A stretch of DNA of 6,480 nucleotides, from NCBI GenBank assembly GCA_012511525.1, contig JAAZFW010000409.1:1-6480 (forward strand), written 5' to 3'. Numbering within the stretch: the stretch's first letter is position 1; each line of letters opens with the position of its first letter. The notes under the pieces are model-generated. The model searched no databases and was not told the DNA's origin. It saw only the letters and a list, made by a program, of their open reading frames with translations. Below, one piece after another: positions 5,937-6,480 of this stretch. A program made the position numbers and the translations under genes. This DNA is from Clostridiaceae bacterium. GTDB taxonomy: Bacteria > Bacillota > Clostridia > Saccharofermentanales > UBA5734.

Positions 5937-5959
5937 AAAAAGAGACGAGGAGTAACAAC

Positions 5960-6480
5960 ATGAACATCACATTTACGGCCATGGACGCAAACAAACAAGC
6001 AACCTGTTCAGCCCCGCTCAATCCGGGCGACATCCCCGGTGCCGTTCCTTACCAGCACAACATCCAGTCCGGCGACACCCTGACTTTGGCCGGTAACAGT
6101 GGTGTTTACCATATCCTGACCTTGATCGGCGGGCAAGCCCGATTTCTGAGCGGCGGGCGTGACGATCTGATCGCCGAGCGGGCGACCTATGTTCCGGCGC
6201 CGGATCAGGATGTGACCATCCAGGCCGAAACCGCGGTATCCCTGTTTGAAATCCAATGGCAGATTGCGCCTGGCGACACAGCCGAGTTGGCCGCGTTCCA
6301 GACGAGATTCCCGGTCATCCAGCCTTACCGGCTGGCCAAACAATACCGCGATCGCAACAAGAGTGACAAGACGATCAGTCGTGTTATCATAGAGCAGAGG
6401 ACGATTCCGCGTTTTGCCATGGGCAGCGTGGAGACGTTTGGCCCGGACTGTGTCAAGGCGCATGACCACCCGATGCTGGA
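5960..6480 (+). CDS. Cupin-domain protein, probably bicupin (3' end outside the window)
   Basis: The frame opens at ATG 5960, preceded by GAGGAG (5947-5952) at 7 bases, and stays open to the window edge, giving 173 complete codons. It starts 23 bases after the GRE stop with no terminator between, so it is the third gene of the operon. Residues about 30-105 look like a first beta-barrel (SGVYHILTLIGGQARFLSGG, then ATYVPAPDQDVTI) that lacks the usual histidine pair. A second barrel begins near 140, and the last visible residues are GPDCVKAHDHPML plus the first two bases of an acidic codon. This is the cupin metal motif HxHxxxE with His168 and His170. Such proteins bind a divalent metal and are often sugar isomerases or small-molecule enzymes; the exact reaction is unknown. 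Cotranscription suggests it acts on the GRE substrate or product. Confidence 0.88.
   Translation, partial: MNITFTAMDANKQATCSAPLNPGDIPGAVPYQHNIQSGDTLTLAGNSGVYHILTLIGGQARFLSGGRDDLIAERATYVPAPDQDVTIQAETAVSLFEIQWQIAPGDTAELAAFQTRFPVIQPYRLAKQYRDRNKSDKTISRVIIEQRTIPRFAMGSVETFGPDCVKAHDHPML

Noticed and set aside
6008..6469. A 153-codon open frame on the - strand opposite the cupin gene
   Set aside because: The + strand frame has a good ribosome site, operon spacing and a cupin metal motif; the antisense frame has none of these.
1..6480. CRISPR array, tRNA, rRNA, transposase or integrase
   Set aside because: I saw no regularly spaced repeats, no tRNA-like cloverleaf and no transposase or integrase motifs on either strand.

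Overview
The window is bacterial DNA from what looks like an anaerobe. The decisive evidence is an oxygen-sensitive glycyl radical enzyme (GRE) with its own radical-SAM activase. The DUF2442-HTH gene, purine-rich Shine-Dalgarno sites and general style fit a moderately GC-rich member of the Bacillota (Clostridia). That placement is inference; no rRNA or other taxonomic marker is present.

Layout. (1) 1-141 is the C-terminal end of a + strand gene, possibly a sugar kinase, closed by a clear intrinsic terminator (151-177). (2) 178-720 is AT-rich and has no gene I can support, but it holds two short inverted repeats. (3) 721-1431 is a two-gene cassette, DUF4160 then DUF2442 fused to a helix-turn-helix. 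It is visibly less GC-rich than its right-hand neighbours and looks like a toxin-antitoxin-type module. An exact 12-bp direct repeat (504-515 and 1433-1444) brackets it; the right copy overlaps the stop codon of the next gene, so the cassette may be an insertion. (4) 1443-2600 on the - strand encodes a regulator with a LacI-type sugar-sensing domain and a LuxR-like helix-turn-helix at its C-terminus instead of the usual N-terminal LacI one. (5) 2601-2772 is a divergent promoter region with a strong - strand promoter, a 20-bp palindrome lying across it, and a repeated half-site next to the -10 of the + strand operon. (6) 2773-6480 is a tightly spaced + strand operon: GRE activase, GRE, and a cupin protein cut off by the window edge.

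How the genes fit together. The regulator probably senses a small, perhaps sugar-like, compound and controls itself and the divergent operon. The activase would use S-adenosylmethionine and iron-sulfur clusters to place a radical on Gly705 of the GRE. The GRE would pass it to Cys384 to start substrate chemistry. The cupin protein, made from the same transcript, may process or isomerise the substrate or product. The GRE has the usual fold signatures, but its thiyl-cysteine loop reads GCHWMCMPG, not the GCVEP of the well-known dehydratases and lyases. Its reaction therefore cannot be read from the named subfamilies, and this is the main candidate for an undescribed pathway in the window.
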